A stretch of 64,000 nucleotides of DNA from Lacrimispora xylanisolvens (GCA_017084465.1 CP070896.1:3337501-3401500); one strand, 5' to 3'. Counted from the first letter of the stretch, positions 9,725 to 19,213 are shown. The notes: generated by a model not told the origin, from the letters alone. A program made the numbers and translations.

Positions 9725-10846
9725 ATGAAGATAGAGGAACTAAAGACTCCCTGCTACGTAATTGATGAGGGCAGGCTGACTGATAATTTAAAGATTTTAA
9801 ACGGGGTGAGAGAGAGAACCGGATGCAGCATTCTTCTTGCACAAAAGGCGTTTTCCTGCTTTGCAGAGTATCCGTTAATTGCAAAATACATTGATGGAAC
9901 CACTGCAAGCGGTTTGTATGAAGCCAGACTTGGCAAGGAGGAGATGGGACTTTCAAACCATGTTTTTGCCCCTGCTTATAAGGAAGCGGATTTTGAAGAA
10001 CTGACAAAAATCTGTGACCACATTGTATTTAACTCTTTTTCCCAATTGAAAAAGTATAAGGACTGCCTTAAGGGTGTAAAAGCCGGTATACGGGTAAATC
10101 CACAATGCTCCACACAAGATGGGCATGCCATCTATGATCCCTGTGCACCCGGCTCAAGGCTGGGTGTGACAAGGGAGCAGTTTGAGGAGGAATATCTGCC
10201 TTATATCTCCGGCATACATTTTCATACTCTTTGTGAACAGAATGCAGATGCACTGAAAACCACTCTGGATGCAGTGGAAGAACAGTTCGGAGAATATTTT
10301 TCCCGGCTATCCTGGATTAATATGGGCGGAGGACATCATATAACCAGAGAGGATTATGATCTGGATCTTTTGGAATCCTGTATCAAAAGAATTCAGGACC
10401 GGTACGGACTTCGTGTTTATTTAGAACCTGGAGAGGCAGTTGCTTTAAATGCTGGCTATTTAGTGACAGAAGTGCTTGATGTGGTGGACAACGGAATTAA
10501 AACCTTAATTCTTGACGCTTCCGCATCCTGCCATATGCCGGATGTACTGGAAATGCCTTATCGTCCGCCGTTAAAGGACAGCGCAGATCCGGGAGAAAAG
10601 CCTTTTACTTACCGCCTGTCTTCCTGTACCTGCCTGGCTGGAGATGTAATCGGAGATTATTCCTTTGACTATGAGATAAAGCCTGGAGACAAACTGTATT
10701 TTATGGACATGGCTATTTACTCCATGGTGAAAAACAACACATTTAACGGCATGCCACTTCCTTCCATAGCGATTATGGATCAGGACGGAGAATGCCGCAT
10801 TATAAAAGAATTTGGATACGAAGATTTTAAAAACAGGCTGTCTTAA
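9725..10846 (+). CDS. nspC: Carboxynorspermidine/carboxyspermidine decarboxylase NspC
   Basis: A 373-residue fold-III PLP decarboxylase. It starts MKIEELKTPCYVIDEGRLTD, has the PLP lysine in LLAQKAFSC, HFHTLCEQ and GGGHHIT phosphate-binding segments, LEPGEAV, and the C-terminal DMAIYSMVKN. It decarboxylates carboxyspermidine to spermidine (or the nor-form). The start lies two bases after the dehydrogenase stop. Together with the previous gene it forms a complete SpeD-independent route from putrescine to spermidine. Confidence 0.94.
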   Translation: MKIEELKTPCYVIDEGRLTDNLKILNGVRERTGCSILLAQKAFSCFAEYPLIAKYIDGTTASGLYEARLGKEEMGLSNHVFAPAYKEADFEELTKICDHIVFNSFSQLKKYKDCLKGVKAGIRVNPQCSTQDGHAIYDPCAPGSRLGVTREQFEEEYLPYISGIHFHTLCEQNADALKTTLDAVEEQFGEYFSRLSWINMGGGHHITREDYDLDLLESCIKRIQDRYGLRVYLEPGEAVALNAGYLVTEVLDVVDNGIKTLILDASASCHMPDVLEMPYRPPLKDSADPGEKPFTYRLSSCTCLAGDVIGDYSFDYEIKPGDKLYFMDMAIYSMVKNNTFNGMPLPSIAIMDQDGECRIIKEFGYEDFKNRLS

Positions 10847-10870
10847 TGTGCCTGATATGAGGAATGAAAT

Positions 10871-12025
10871 ATGATAAAGCGATCCACAATGCCGGCAGGG
10901 GAAGGATTTTACATGCCGGGGGAATTTGAACCTCACAGAGGCTGCATCATGATCTGGCCCAGAAGGCCGGGGTCCTGGCCATATGGGGCGGTAAAAGCAA
11001 GAAAGGCTTTTGCAGAAATTGCAGAAGCCATTGCAGACAGTGAACAGTTAATCATGCTGACCCATGAGGATACTTATGACAATGCCAGAGCCATGCTTTC
11101 TGATCGGATTGAAGTGATGGTGATGGAATCTGACGATGCGTGGGCGAGAGATGTTGGTCCTACTTTTGTGAAAGATAAGTCAGGGCGCGTCAGGGGAATT
11201 GACTGGCAGTTTAATGCCTGGGGAGGTACCTTTGATGGCCTTTATCAGGACTGGGAGAAGGATAACCTTCTTGCAGGCCGGTTTTGTGAAAAGCTGGGAT
11301 ATGAAGTTTATGATGCCGGACATTTCGTTCTGGAAGGCGGTTCCATTCATTCTGATGGAGAAGGGACGGTACTGGTAACGGAAAGCTGTCTTTTAAGTAA
11401 GGGGAGAAATCCACTTCTGACCAGGGAGCAAATTGAGGCAAAGCTAAAGGAATATCTGGGAGCAGAGAAAATTATCTGGCTGAGGTATGGCATCTATCAG
11501 GACGAAACCAATGAGCATGTGGATAATGTCTGTGCGTTTGTACGACCTGGTGAAGTGGTGTTAGCCTGGACTGATGACAGAGAAGATCCTCAGTATGAAA
11601 TGTCTATGGAGGATTTACGGATTCTTGAGAAAGAGACTGATGCAAAGGGCCGGCATTTTGTTGTTCATAAGCTGCCAATTCCTAAGAACCCTGTCTGTAT
11701 TACGAAAGAGGAACTGGCTGGCTTTGCCTTTGAACCCGGTGAAGATGAACGGGAACCAGGTGAACGGCTGGCTGCCAGCTATGTGAATTTTTATATTTCT
11801 AACGGAGGGGTAATTGTTCCTCAGTTTGAAGATGAAAATGACAGGGAAGCAGTCCGTATTCTATCTGACTGTTTTCCCGACAGAAAGATTTATCCGGTCT
11901 ATGCCAGAGATATTATTGCAGGCGGAGGAAATATCCACTGCATCACGCAGCAGATACCAAAAGGAGAAATAGATGAGAAAGGTAACAATTGCGGCAGTTC
12001 AGATGAAGTGCTGCCGGGAAGTTGA
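10871..12025 (+). CDS. aguA: Agmatine deiminase
   Basis: Penteine-fold enzyme converting agmatine to N-carbamoylputrescine and ammonia. Motifs seen: [20 protein letters not shown] near the N-terminus, [41 protein letters not shown], and the catalytic-cysteine segment [11 protein letters not shown] near the C-terminus. The open frame runs 53 bases into aguB, unusually far. Family members usually end soon after CITQQ, so a single surplus A near 11960 may hide the true stop just before aguB. Either way, no catalytic residue is affected. Confidence 0.94.
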   Translation: MIKRSTMPAGEGFYMPGEFEPHRGCIMIWPRRPGSWPYGAVKARKAFAEIAEAIADSEQLIMLTHEDTYDNARAMLSDRIEVMVMESDDAWARDVGPTFVKDKSGRVRGIDWQFNAWGGTFDGLYQDWEKDNLLAGRFCEKLGYEVYDAGHFVLEGGSIHSDGEGTVLVTESCLLSKGRNPLLTREQIEAKLKEYLGAEKIIWLRYGIYQDETNEHVDNVCAFVRPGEVVLAWTDDREDPQYEMSMEDLRILEKETDAKGRHFVVHKLPIPKNPVCITKEELAGFAFEPGEDEREPGERLAASYVNFYISNGGVIVPQFEDENDREAVRILSDCFPDRKIYPVYARDIIAGGGNIHCITQQIPKGEIDEKGNNCGSSDEVLPGS

Positions 12026-12857
12026 TAAAAATATTGCCAGTGCAGAGAAGCTTGTAAGAAAAGCAGCAGCAGAAGGAGCAGAGATCATATTGCTTCCAGA
12101 GCTGTTTGAACGTCAATATTTCTGTCAGGAGAGACGCTACGAATATTATGAATATGCCAAGCCAGCTGAGGAAAATGATGCAGTTATTCATTTTTCCAGG
12201 ATTGCAGCAGAGCTTTCTGTGGTAATTCCGGTAAGCTTTTATGAACGGTCTGGTAACACCATGTTTAATTCCGTAGCAGTTCTTGATGCAGATGGGACAA
12301 ATCTGGGTATTTACCGGAAAATCCATATCCCCGATGACCACTATTATCAGGAAAAATTTTATTTTACTCCTGGAGATACCGGATTTAAGGTATTTGATAC
12401 AAGATACGGAAAAGTAGGGATTGGGATCTGCTGGGATCAATGGTTTCCGGAAACAGCAAGAAGTCTTGCGCTTTTGGGTGCAGAACTGATTTTTTACCCC
12501 ACTGCTATTGGAAGTGAGCCCATACTGGAATGTGATAGCATGGAACACTGGAGACGCTGTATGATGGGGCATTCTGCCTCCAACATTATACCAGTTATTG
12601 CCGCAAACCGCATTGGGGAGGAATCGGTATCACCCTGTGAGGAAAATGGCAATCAGAGTTCTTCTTTAAAGTTTTATGGATCCTCCTTTATTACTGACAG
12701 TACAGGTGCTTTAATTCAGTCGATGGGAAGAGATGAGGAAGGCGTGATTCTGGCAGAGTTTGAACTGGATGAGATCAGCAGAGACCGCAGAAACTGGGGA
12801 CTTTTCCGGGACAGAAGACCGAAAGAGTACGAAATTATTTCAGAAAAGATCAAATAG
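11973..12857 (+). CDS. aguB: N-carbamoylputrescine amidohydrolase
   Basis: A 294-residue nitrilase-superfamily enzyme with the complete Glu-Lys-Cys triad: [19 protein letters not shown], and [12 protein letters not shown]. It hydrolyses N-carbamoylputrescine to putrescine, CO2 and ammonia. As last gene of the operon it closes the chain arginine, agmatine, N-carbamoylputrescine, putrescine, which then feeds the dehydrogenase/NspC pair upstream. The start ATG 11973 follows AAAGGAG. Confidence 0.95.
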   Translation: MRKVTIAAVQMKCCREVDKNIASAEKLVRKAAAEGAEIILLPELFERQYFCQERRYEYYEYAKPAEENDAVIHFSRIAAELSVVIPVSFYERSGNTMFNSVAVLDADGTNLGIYRKIHIPDDHYYQEKFYFTPGDTGFKVFDTRYGKVGIGICWDQWFPETARSLALLGAELIFYPTAIGSEPILECDSMEHWRRCMMGHSASNIIPVIAANRIGEESVSPCEENGNQSSSLKFYGSSFITDSTGALIQSMGRDEEGVILAEFELDEISRDRRNWGLFRDRRPKEYEIISEKIK

Positions 12858-12951
12858 CAGACGGGTATTTCCCTTCTCTGATAAAAAAGTTTCATAAAAA
12901 TAGCTTACTCCCCATATAAATAGTAATAATCAATAAGTTGGGGAGTGCGCT

Positions 12952-13383
12952 ATGAAGAGACTGTTTAACAGAAAATGGATGATTTTTTTCGGCCTCGCTA
13001 TGTGGGTGCTGGTGGTTCGTACCTTAAGCGGGTGTACAGTAAACGGGGATAATGGAAACAAAGTACGGGATCTGGATTTCACTGTGGTTGCAGATACGGA
13101 TATACCGCAGGAACTCAAACAGATAATAGCAGAAAAACAACAGTCACCCTTTAAACTGACTTACAGTGATGATAAAAATCTTTACATAGTAGTAGGATAT
13201 GGAAAGCAGGCCAGCGGCGGTTACAGCATAGCAGTCAATGATCTTTATCTCACTGACAATTCCATCGTTCTTGATACGGAATTAATCGGTCCGGATAAGG
13301 GCGAGAACACAGGAACAGAACCATCTTATCCATTTATCGTGATCAAGACGGAGATGTCCGAACTTCCAGTTGTATTTCAATAA
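12952..13383 (+). CDS. Putative lipoprotein with PrcB-type C-terminal domain
   Basis: A 143-residue secreted protein. Residues 8-28 are a hydrophobic signal segment ending in a lipobox-like TLSGC, so Cys28 may be lipidated. The remainder contains YIVVGYGKQASGGYSIAVND, the signature of the PrcB_C (protease complex subunit) domain found in many Firmicute lipoproteins of unknown role. It is a single gene with its own terminator. The function is unknown; surface localisation is the only firm inference. Confidence 0.75.
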   Translation: MKRLFNRKWMIFFGLAMWVLVVRTLSGCTVNGDNGNKVRDLDFTVVADTDIPQELKQIIAEKQQSPFKLTYSDDKNLYIVVGYGKQASGGYSIAVNDLYLTDNSIVLDTELIGPDKGENTGTEPSYPFIVIKTEMSELPVVFQ

Positions 13384-13398
13384 GGAATTATGTAAGAA

Positions 13399-13442
13399 AA
13401 TAGCTGTTCTGTAAATAAGTTGCAGAGCAGCTATTTTAAATT
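13399..13442 (+). terminator. Terminator after the PrcB-like gene
   Basis: AATAGCTGTTCTG (13399-13411) pairs with CAGAGCAGCTATT (13423-13435), followed by a moderately T-rich tail. Confidence 0.8.
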
Positions 13443-13518
13443 TCTCTTTTTTCTTTTGCCGCCATATGTTATACTACTTCAAACAGGAGTCGAAAGTAAG
13501 GAGAAGAGGAAGGTTCGT

Positions 13519-14179
13519 ATGATATTAAAAGATATATGGCTTGATGTGAAGGCGGTAAAGCAGCGGGATCCGGCAGCCAGGAATGAACTGGAAGTCCTGC
13601 TTTTGTATCAGGGGGGTTCATGCACTGATCTGGCATCGTTTTGCCCACTGGTTTTATCAGCACAAGATGTTTTTTATTGCAAGAATGATTTCCCAGACTG
13701 CCAGATTTTTTACACTGATTGAGATTCACCCCGGTGCGAAAATGGGGCATGGAATACTGATTGATCATGGTTGCGGCGTGGTAATCGGAGAAACTGCGGT
13801 TGTAGGGGATAACTGTACGATTTATCAGGGCGTTACTCTTGGCGGCGTCGGTCTAAATAAAGGAAAGCGCCATCCTACCCTTGGAAATAATGTGACAGTG
13901 GGAGCAGGAGCAAAGATTCTTGGTTCTTTTGAAGTAGGAGATAACTGTACCATAGCAGCCAATGCAGTACTTTTAAAGCCTCTGGAGAACAATGTGACGG
14001 CAGTGGGAATTCCCGCACGCGCGGTAAAAATTGACGGAGTTCCCATACCAAAGAAAGAAAGTAATATGGTTACCATGGAGCATTACTGCATGATGGAAGA
14101 ACGTGTAAAGGAATTGGAAGAGAAACTTCATAAACTGGAAAACCCGCTTTCAGAAAAAGAGGAGAAATCCCAGGATTAG
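13519..14179 (+). CDS. cysE: Serine O-acetyltransferase CysE, frameshifted
   Basis: Left-handed beta-helix acetyltransferase that makes O-acetylserine for cysteine synthesis. The N-terminal helical part starts MILKDIWLDVKAVKQRDPAA at ATG 13519. The hexapeptide region carries IHPGAKMGHGILIDHGCGVV, including the catalytic His, then GVTLGGVGLNKGKRHPTLG and a C-terminal coiled tail. An extra G in the run 13611-13616 breaks the frame; removing it restores LLYQGVHALIWHRFAHWFYQ. The repaired length of about 219 residues is normal for the short Firmicute CysE. No T-box or SAM leader is visible in the short upstream region. Confidence 0.92.
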
Positions 14180-14203
14180 AATAAAAAAAGTATATTGGAA
14201 CAT

Positions 14204-14257
14204 GCACCTGCATACACTTTCTTAAAGGAATAAAAGAAGGTAAGGCAGGTGCTTTTT
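14204..14257 (+). terminator. Hairpin between cysE and sipL, overlapping the sipL ribosome binding site
   Basis: GCACCTGC (14204-14211) can pair with GCAGGTGC (14245-14252), followed by TTTTTC and directly by the ATG at 14259. The 3' arm contains AGGTG, the only plausible ribosome binding site for that ATG. The hairpin could therefore end cysE transcription or mask translation of sipL. Confidence 0.5.
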
Positions 14258-14258
14258 C

Positions 14259-15830
14259 ATGTTGGAGCTGGTGAAGAAAAACATACATATGAATCGTTGG
14301 AAAGGAAACGCCACATCCCAGATCACGCTTGACGATGATTTCATTGTCCCTGACAGCATGGATGATGTGGAGCAGATTATTCTTAGTTCCGGTGAGATTA
14401 CCATGGATTCCGTTAAGAACCAGGCGGAGCGGGTAGTAGTCCGGGGAAAGATGGATTTTACCATATTGTATCGGGGAGCAGAGGGCGGACTTTGTACATT
14501 AAGCGGGAGTATTAATTTTGAAGAACCAATTAATGTGCCGGGACTTGATGAGAAAGATTTAGTTTCAGTTACTTGCGACTTGGAAGATTTAAACGCAGGG
14601 ATCATCAATTCCAGAAAATTAAGTGTAAAGGCGATTGTTACGCTTCAGGTAAAGGTTGAGACCCTTTGCGACGTAGATGCTGCCGTAGAAGTGGACACGA
14701 AACCCACCTCAGGCGATGCTCCCAGTGTAGAAACTCTTCGCAAAAAGGTGGATGTTGCAACAGTTGCTCTTCACCATAAGGACACGTTTCGGATAAAGGA
14801 TACCATCAGCCTGTCTGGGAATAAGCCTAATATTGATCATATATTATGGAATGAAATGATATTAAGAGGCGTAACCACCAGGCCTACGAACGGAAAGATG
14901 ATGCTTGACGGCGAACTGATGGTCTTTATTATTTATCAGGGAGAAGGGGAAAATGCTCCCGTTCAGTGGATGGAAGAAAGTATTCCATTTTCTGGAGAAA
15001 TAGAGGTTCCGGATGTAACTGAAGACATGGTGCCGGTAGTTACAGTACGGCTGATTCACAAGGATATTGAGGCGAAGCCTGATTCAGACGGTGAGATGCG
15101 TGAAATTGATGTGGATGCAGTTCTGGAACTGGATATGAAGCTCTATAAAGAAGAAAGTATGGAGCTTTTAAATGACTTATATTCGACTAACCGTGATCTT
15201 GCGCTCCAGACTGGAGAAGCCTGTTTTGACAAGATCCTGACCAAGAATATGAGTAAATGTAAAATAGTTGAGAAAATAACCCTGGATCAGGCGGATCGGA
15301 TCCTTCAGATCTGTCATAGTGAGGGTACCGTTAAAATTGACGATACAGAAGTGAAGGAAGACGGACTTCATGTGGAGGGTGTTCTGGAAGTAAAAATCCT
15401 TTATATGACCTCTGATGATACACAGCCCATTCAATGTGCAGTGGAGGATATTCCGTTCCATTTCCTGATCGAGGCTCCAGGAATTAATGATTCCACTATC
15501 TGTCAGCTAAATCCTGGACTGGAGCAGTTAAGTGCCGTTATGATTGGGGGAGGAAACGTTGAGGTGAAGGCAACCATTTCCCTTGATCTTCTGGCCTTAC
15601 AGCCGGTTTGCGAACAAATTATTACCGGAGTAACGGATTCCCCCATGGACTTCAATAATTTGCAAAAACTTCCTGGAATTGTTGGCTATATTGTTCAGCC
15701 TGGCGATACTTTGTGGAAAATTGCTAAAAAATTCCATACAACTGTTGATACCATTATGACCACCAATGGTCTTACAGAAAGTACCATTAAGCCAGGAGAC
15801 CGCTTAATTCTGGTAAAAGAGGTTTCATAA
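14259..15830 (+). CDS. sipL: SipL-like spore morphogenetic protein (SPOCS domains plus LysM)
   Basis: A 523-residue protein with SPOCS (DUF3794) repeats over roughly residues 30-460 and a single LysM domain at the C-terminus (GYIVQPGDTLWKIAKKFHTT...). This architecture and length match Clostridium difficile SipL, which binds SpoIVA and ties the coat to the forespore surface. There is no signal peptide, as expected for a mother-cell cytoplasmic coat protein. It is a single gene, flanked by hairpins on both sides. A SafA-type role is an alternative, but the repeated SPOCS domains favour SipL. Confidence 0.88.
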   Translation: MLELVKKNIHMNRWKGNATSQITLDDDFIVPDSMDDVEQIILSSGEITMDSVKNQAERVVVRGKMDFTILYRGAEGGLCTLSGSINFEEPINVPGLDEKDLVSVTCDLEDLNAGIINSRKLSVKAIVTLQVKVETLCDVDAAVEVDTKPTSGDAPSVETLRKKVDVATVALHHKDTFRIKDTISLSGNKPNIDHILWNEMILRGVTTRPTNGKMMLDGELMVFIIYQGEGENAPVQWMEESIPFSGEIEVPDVTEDMVPVVTVRLIHKDIEAKPDSDGEMREIDVDAVLELDMKLYKEESMELLNDLYSTNRDLALQTGEACFDKILTKNMSKCKIVEKITLDQADRILQICHSEGTVKIDDTEVKEDGLHVEGVLEVKILYMTSDDTQPIQCAVEDIPFHFLIEAPGINDSTICQLNPGLEQLSAVMIGGGNVEVKATISLDLLALQPVCEQIITGVTDSPMDFNNLQKLPGIVGYIVQPGDTLWKIAKKFHTTVDTIMTTNGLTESTIKPGDRLILVKEVS

Positions 15831-15834
15831 AATA

Positions 15835-15874
15835 AGTGCCAGACAAGAGCACCTGCTTTTGTCTGGCACTTTTG
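15835..15874 (+). terminator. Terminator of sipL
   Basis: AGTGCCAGACAA (15835-15846) pairs perfectly with TTGTCTGGCACT (15859-15870), followed by TTTT. Confidence 0.9.
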
Positions 15875-15950
15875 ACAGGGATCTGCTGAATGATTTTAAT
15901 AAAAGAGGGTAATATAAATATTGTTATTCACATATCGGCAAGTCCTGTTA

Positions 15951-16080
15951 TATAATATATTATAGCTTAAGCTTTGTTCAACCATCGACGGCGCCATAAC
16001 GCATCCAGCTGGTGCTTAAGATAGATGACAGGTTAGCCTGGGCGGTAGTGACGCGATTGCAAGGCGTTATTACCGTTTAC
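15951..16080 (+). promoter_or_regulatory. Promoter and structured leader of unknown class before the GIY-YIG gene
   Basis: A TATAAT box at 15951-15956 (possible TTCACA -35 at 15927-15932) precedes about 150 bases of GC-richer untranslated sequence. The leader holds a 12-base-pair hairpin (16043-16054 with 16064-16075, two G-U pairs), a CAGG/CCTG hairpin near 16028-16040, and possible pairing of GCGCC with GGTGC. I do not recognise a known riboswitch. No clear terminator or RBS-masking element is evident. Confidence 0.45.
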
Positions 16081-16111
16081 ATAGCATCATATTTACAGAT
16101 GGAGAAGGAAA

Positions 16112-16366
16112 ATGAATTATACTTATTTGGTCAAATGTGCGGATAATACTCTCTACTGCGGATGGACAAACCATTTAGAAAAGAGAATGGAAGCCCATAA
16201 TCAGGGAAGGGGTGCCAAATACACAAAGACAAGGAGACCGGTGGAACTGGTCTATTATGAATCTTATCCAACAAAGGAAGAGGCTATGCGCCGTGAAGTG
16301 CAGATTAAAAAGCTTTCCAGAAAGGACAAGCTGTTTCTGATCGAAAAATCTGAAAGTCTCCATTGA
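16112..16366 (+). CDS. GIY-YIG domain protein (UPF0213, YhbQ/YazA family)
   Basis: An 84-residue single-domain GIY-YIG nuclease-like protein: NYTYLVKCADNTLYCGWTNH, then a conserved Arg/Glu region (LEKRMEAHNQGRGAKYTKTR) and the terminal KKLSRKDKLFLI. Family members are small stand-alone proteins with reported nuclease or nucleic-acid-repair links; the cellular role is unsettled. The ribosome binding site GGAGAAGG lies about 5 bases before ATG 16112. Confidence 0.9.
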   Translation: MNYTYLVKCADNTLYCGWTNHLEKRMEAHNQGRGAKYTKTRRPVELVYYESYPTKEEAMRREVQIKKLSRKDKLFLIEKSESLH

Positions 16367-16439
16367 CTTTTTCACTTTCTTACTTTAGTATAGTAAATTA
16401 TTACATCAAGGAAAGACTATATTGACGGAGGAATCTGGA

Positions 16440-16757
16440 ATGGATCAGTTTGAGCATGTAGCAGTAATAAAGAAAGCAAATATTTACCATGGCGGAAAGG
16501 TAACCAGCCGCACAATTTTGTTTGAAGACGGAACCAGAAAGACTCTGGGAATCATTTTACCAGGAGAATATGAATTTGGTACAGATGAGAAAGAGCTCAT
16601 GGAAATTCTTGGTGGTAACTTAAAAGCCCTTCTTCCAGGCAGCGAGAACTGGGAAATTTATGAGGCAGGACAGGCTTTTACGGTACCCGCCTCCAGCAGA
16701 TTTAAAGTTTCAACGGATGAAGTAACGGATTATTGCTGTTCCTATATAAAGGAATAG
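16440..16757 (+). CDS. ppnP: Pyrimidine/purine nucleoside phosphorylase PpnP (DUF1255)
   Basis: A 105-residue cupin-fold protein: [34 protein letters not shown], and [18 protein letters not shown] are PpnP/YaiE signatures. The Escherichia coli homologue phosphorolyses several nucleosides. ATG 16440 is chosen because GGAGGA (16427-16432) lies 7 bases upstream; the longer frame starting at 16422 would bury this site. It is a single gene followed by a strong terminator shared with trhA. Confidence 0.9.
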   Translation: MDQFEHVAVIKKANIYHGGKVTSRTILFEDGTRKTLGIILPGEYEFGTDEKELMEILGGNLKALLPGSENWEIYEAGQAFTVPASSRFKVSTDEVTDYCCSYIKE

Positions 16758-16762
16758 AGAAA

Positions 16763-16812
16763 AAAGAAGACTGATCGGGCATTCTGGTGAATGCACTCAG
16801 TCTTCTTTCTAT
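16763..16812. terminator. Bidirectional terminator between ppnP and trhA
   Basis: AAAGAAGACTGA (16763-16774) pairs with TCAGTCTTCTTT (16797-16808), with flanking A and T runs so it can work on both strands. Confidence 0.9.
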
Positions 16813-16818
16813 TTTAAG

Positions 16819-17466
16819 TTAAGCCACAAAGTGATACATGAGAATGTAGTGACAGAAACTTCCTCCCATTACAAACAGATGAAACAGTTCATGATTGCCA
16901 AAGCTCTTATGTCTGGATTGAAACAAAGGAAGCTTTAACGCATAGATAATGCCTCCAATTGTATAAATCAGTCCGCCTGCAAGAAGCCAGATAAAGGCAG
17001 CAGGAGGAAGTGCTAATACAATTTTACGAAAAGCCAGAACACAGATCCAGCCCATGGCAATATAAATGACAGATGAAAACCACCTTGGACACATTACAAA
17101 GAACGCTTTAATAATCATTCCTAAGATGGCAATGCCCCATACAAGAGCAAGAAGGCTTAAACCAGTTTTGTCACCCAGAACAATTAAACAGACTGGAGTG
17201 TAAGTTCCCGCAATCAGGATAAATATCATCATGTGATCTAATTTTTTCAACAGCTTATTAATCTTAGGTGAAATATCAAGGGTATGATAAATGGTGCTGG
17301 CTGCGTAGAGAAGCACCATGCTGATGCAGAATACCGCCAGGGCTGCAAGATGAAGTTCTCCGTCTGCAGAAGCTTTGATCAGCAGGGGAGTAGCGGCAAT
17401 CAGGGCGAGAAGCATGGCTATAAAATGAGTGCCTGCGCTAACGGGATCTTTAATTTTTATGTTCAT
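16819..17466 (-). CDS. trhA: Hemolysin III family membrane protein (PAQR type, TrhA)
   Basis: A 215-residue protein with about seven membrane segments. Family marks are the N-terminal DPVSAGTHFIAMLLALI, the Ser/His segment AASTIYHTL, LDHMMIFILIAGTYTP, and the C-terminal HELFHLFVMGGSFCHYI, which provide the presumed metal-binding histidines. In Bacillus and E. coli, homologues influence membrane-energy or lipid homeostasis; actual haemolysis is not implied. It is transcribed alone, from the promoter noted at 17541-17569. Confidence 0.92.
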   Translation of the reverse strand: MNIKIKDPVSAGTHFIAMLLALIAATPLLIKASADGELHLAALAVFCISMVLLYAASTIYHTLDISPKINKLLKKLDHMMIFILIAGTYTPVCLIVLGDKTGLSLLALVWGIAILGMIIKAFFVMCPRWFSSVIYIAMGWICVLAFRKIVLALPPAAFIWLLAGGLIYTIGGIIYALKLPLFQSRHKSFGNHELFHLFVMGGSFCHYILMYHFVA

Positions 17467-17540
17467 AGTAAAAACCTCCTTGCATGAGAAATAAAAAACA
17501 TGTGATGTAGTATTGAAAACTATGTTATATCTTTTTATAT

Positions 17541-17569
17541 ACTATACACTTTTGGAGAAAAGAATGCAA
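17541..17569 (-). promoter_or_regulatory. Promoter of trhA
   Basis: On the minus strand TTGCAT (17569-17564) and TATAGT (17546-17541) are separated by 17 bases, about 75 bases upstream of the trhA start. Confidence 0.6.
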
Positions 17570-17670
17570 GTATTTTTTGAGTTTCAAAGTAAAAATCTTC
17601 ATTGCTATTATTGACCATTTGAAATATAATCAATGAAACAAAAGTGTTAAAAAGAGAGGAATATAACCAT

Positions 17671-18426
17671 ATGAACAATACGGTGAAGGAACTGATGGAG
17701 AGAAAGTCAGTCCGTGTTTATGAGGACAGGCAGATTGAGCAGGAAAAGAAGGCGGCTATCGTGGAAGCAGCACTGCAGGCACCTACGGCTGGTAATATGA
17801 CCTTATATTCCATTATAGATGTGACGGATCCAGAGTTAAAACAGAAGTTGTCTGTAACCTGTGACAATCAGCCATTTATTGCAAAGGCTCCTATGGTTCT
17901 TGTGTTTGTGGCAGATTATCAGAAATGGTACGATCTTTTTTGCAAGTATGAGGATACAGTCAGAACTCCCGGAATGGGGGATTTTATGCTGGCAGCCGAT
18001 GATGCGTTAATCGCAGCACAGAACGCGGTTGTTGCAGCAGAGTCAATGGGAATTGGATCTTGTTATATTGGGGATATTCTAGAACAGTATGAAACTCACC
18101 GGGAATTATTTTCTCTTCCCAGATATGCTGTGCCAGCTGCAATGGTGGTTTTTGGCTATCCTGTTCCCCAACAGACAGAGAGAGTGAAGCCGAAACGATT
18201 AAGACCGGAGGCGGTTGTATTTGAAAATACTTATCGCCGTATGGAGCCGGAAGAATTTCAACATGAATTAAATAAGGTCACAGACAGAGGTGAAGATTTT
18301 GAACGGTGGATCCGGGCATTCTGCCAGCGCAAATGGAATTGCGATTTTAGTATTGAAATGAGCCGCTCTGTTAAGGCTATGATGAATCAGTGGGAAAATA
18401 AGGAGCAGCAGACGGATGAAGCTTAA
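17671..18426 (+). CDS. Nitroreductase family protein
   Basis: A 251-residue FMN-dependent nitroreductase-fold protein: MERKSVRVYEDRQIEQEKKA holds the FMN phosphate-binding RxSxRxF-like site, then APTAGNMTLYSIIDV and AAESMGIGSCYIGDILE. ATG 17671 follows AGAGAGGA. It resembles NfsA/NfrA-type NAD(P)H oxidoreductases; the C-terminal extension (after residue 190) is typical of the larger subgroup. The physiological substrate cannot be told. The following pseudouridine synthase start overlaps its end, so the two are cotranscribed. Confidence 0.88.
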   Translation: MNNTVKELMERKSVRVYEDRQIEQEKKAAIVEAALQAPTAGNMTLYSIIDVTDPELKQKLSVTCDNQPFIAKAPMVLVFVADYQKWYDLFCKYEDTVRTPGMGDFMLAADDALIAAQNAVVAAESMGIGSCYIGDILEQYETHRELFSLPRYAVPAAMVVFGYPVPQQTERVKPKRLRPEAVVFENTYRRMEPEEFQHELNKVTDRGEDFERWIRAFCQRKWNCDFSIEMSRSVKAMMNQWENKEQQTDEA

Positions 18427-19115
18427 TATATTATTTGAGGATGATGATATTCTTGTGGTGGAAACCGGCAGGAATTGAGTCTCAGTCCGGGAAGACGTTT
18501 GAACCGGATATGGTCAGTGAAATAAAGAAACATATCAACATACAATCCACAAAGAATGGGGAGCCATATGTGGGAGTTATCCACAGACTGGACAAACCTG
18601 TTGGCGGCGTAATGGTTTATGCAAAATCTCAAATTGCCGCAGAGGCTTTAAGCAGACAGGTTTCCGGGCAGCAGATGGAAAAAAATTATTATGCTGTTGT
18701 TTGTGGAAAACCTGTGGATAACTTTTGCACCTACGTGGATTATTTGTGGAAAGATGGAAAAAACAATTGTTCAAAAATTGTGGAAAAGGGGATAAAAAGT
18801 GCAAAACCCGCAGAACTGGATTATTGGTTTGTGGACAGCAAAATTTATGATGGTAAGGAAGTGAGCCTTCTTAAAATAAAGTTAAAAACCGGACGGCATC
18901 ACCAGATCCGTGTACAGATGGCAGGACATGGCACACCTTTGTGGGGAGACCGTAAGTATAATCCTGAATTTCAGAATCATTTTACAAAAGGAAATGTTGC
19001 TCTTTTTGCATCCAGTCTCTCATTTATTCACCCAAAAACAAAAAAGAAGATGACATTTTCCATAAAGCCAAAAGAAGGATTGTTTGAGCTTTTTTCCTGG
19101 CAGGATGCATTTTAA
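18416..19115 (+). CDS. RluA-family pseudouridine synthase, frameshifted
   Basis: The catalytic motif GVIHRLDKPVGGVMVYAKS (HRLD, with the active Asp) and the terminal KTGRHHQIRVQMA identify an RluA-type rRNA/tRNA pseudouridine synthase. It has no S4 domain. The N-terminus starts at ATG 18416 (MKLNILFEDDDILVV), overlapping the nitroreductase by 11 bases. It then shifts frame near 18455-18463 into KPAGIESQSGKTFEPD. An extra base, or two missing bases, at the GGTGGAAA stretch explains this. The repaired length of about 232 residues fits the short single-domain group. The modified RNA site is unknown. Confidence 0.87.
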
Positions 19116-19213
19116 AAGGAATTTTTTACTATGATGGTTTCTGCATAATTTTTTGCCGTTTGATTCATAATAACAGTGTACAAAAGAAGTACAAATCAGA
19201 AACAGGTGAGTCC

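Noticed and set aside
10871-12025. Peptidyl-arginine deiminase
   Set aside because: The length, the motifs and the adjacent aguB and speA fit agmatine deiminase better.
16819-17466. A virulence haemolysin
   Set aside because: The hemolysin III family name is historical; this is a widespread PAQR-type membrane protein.
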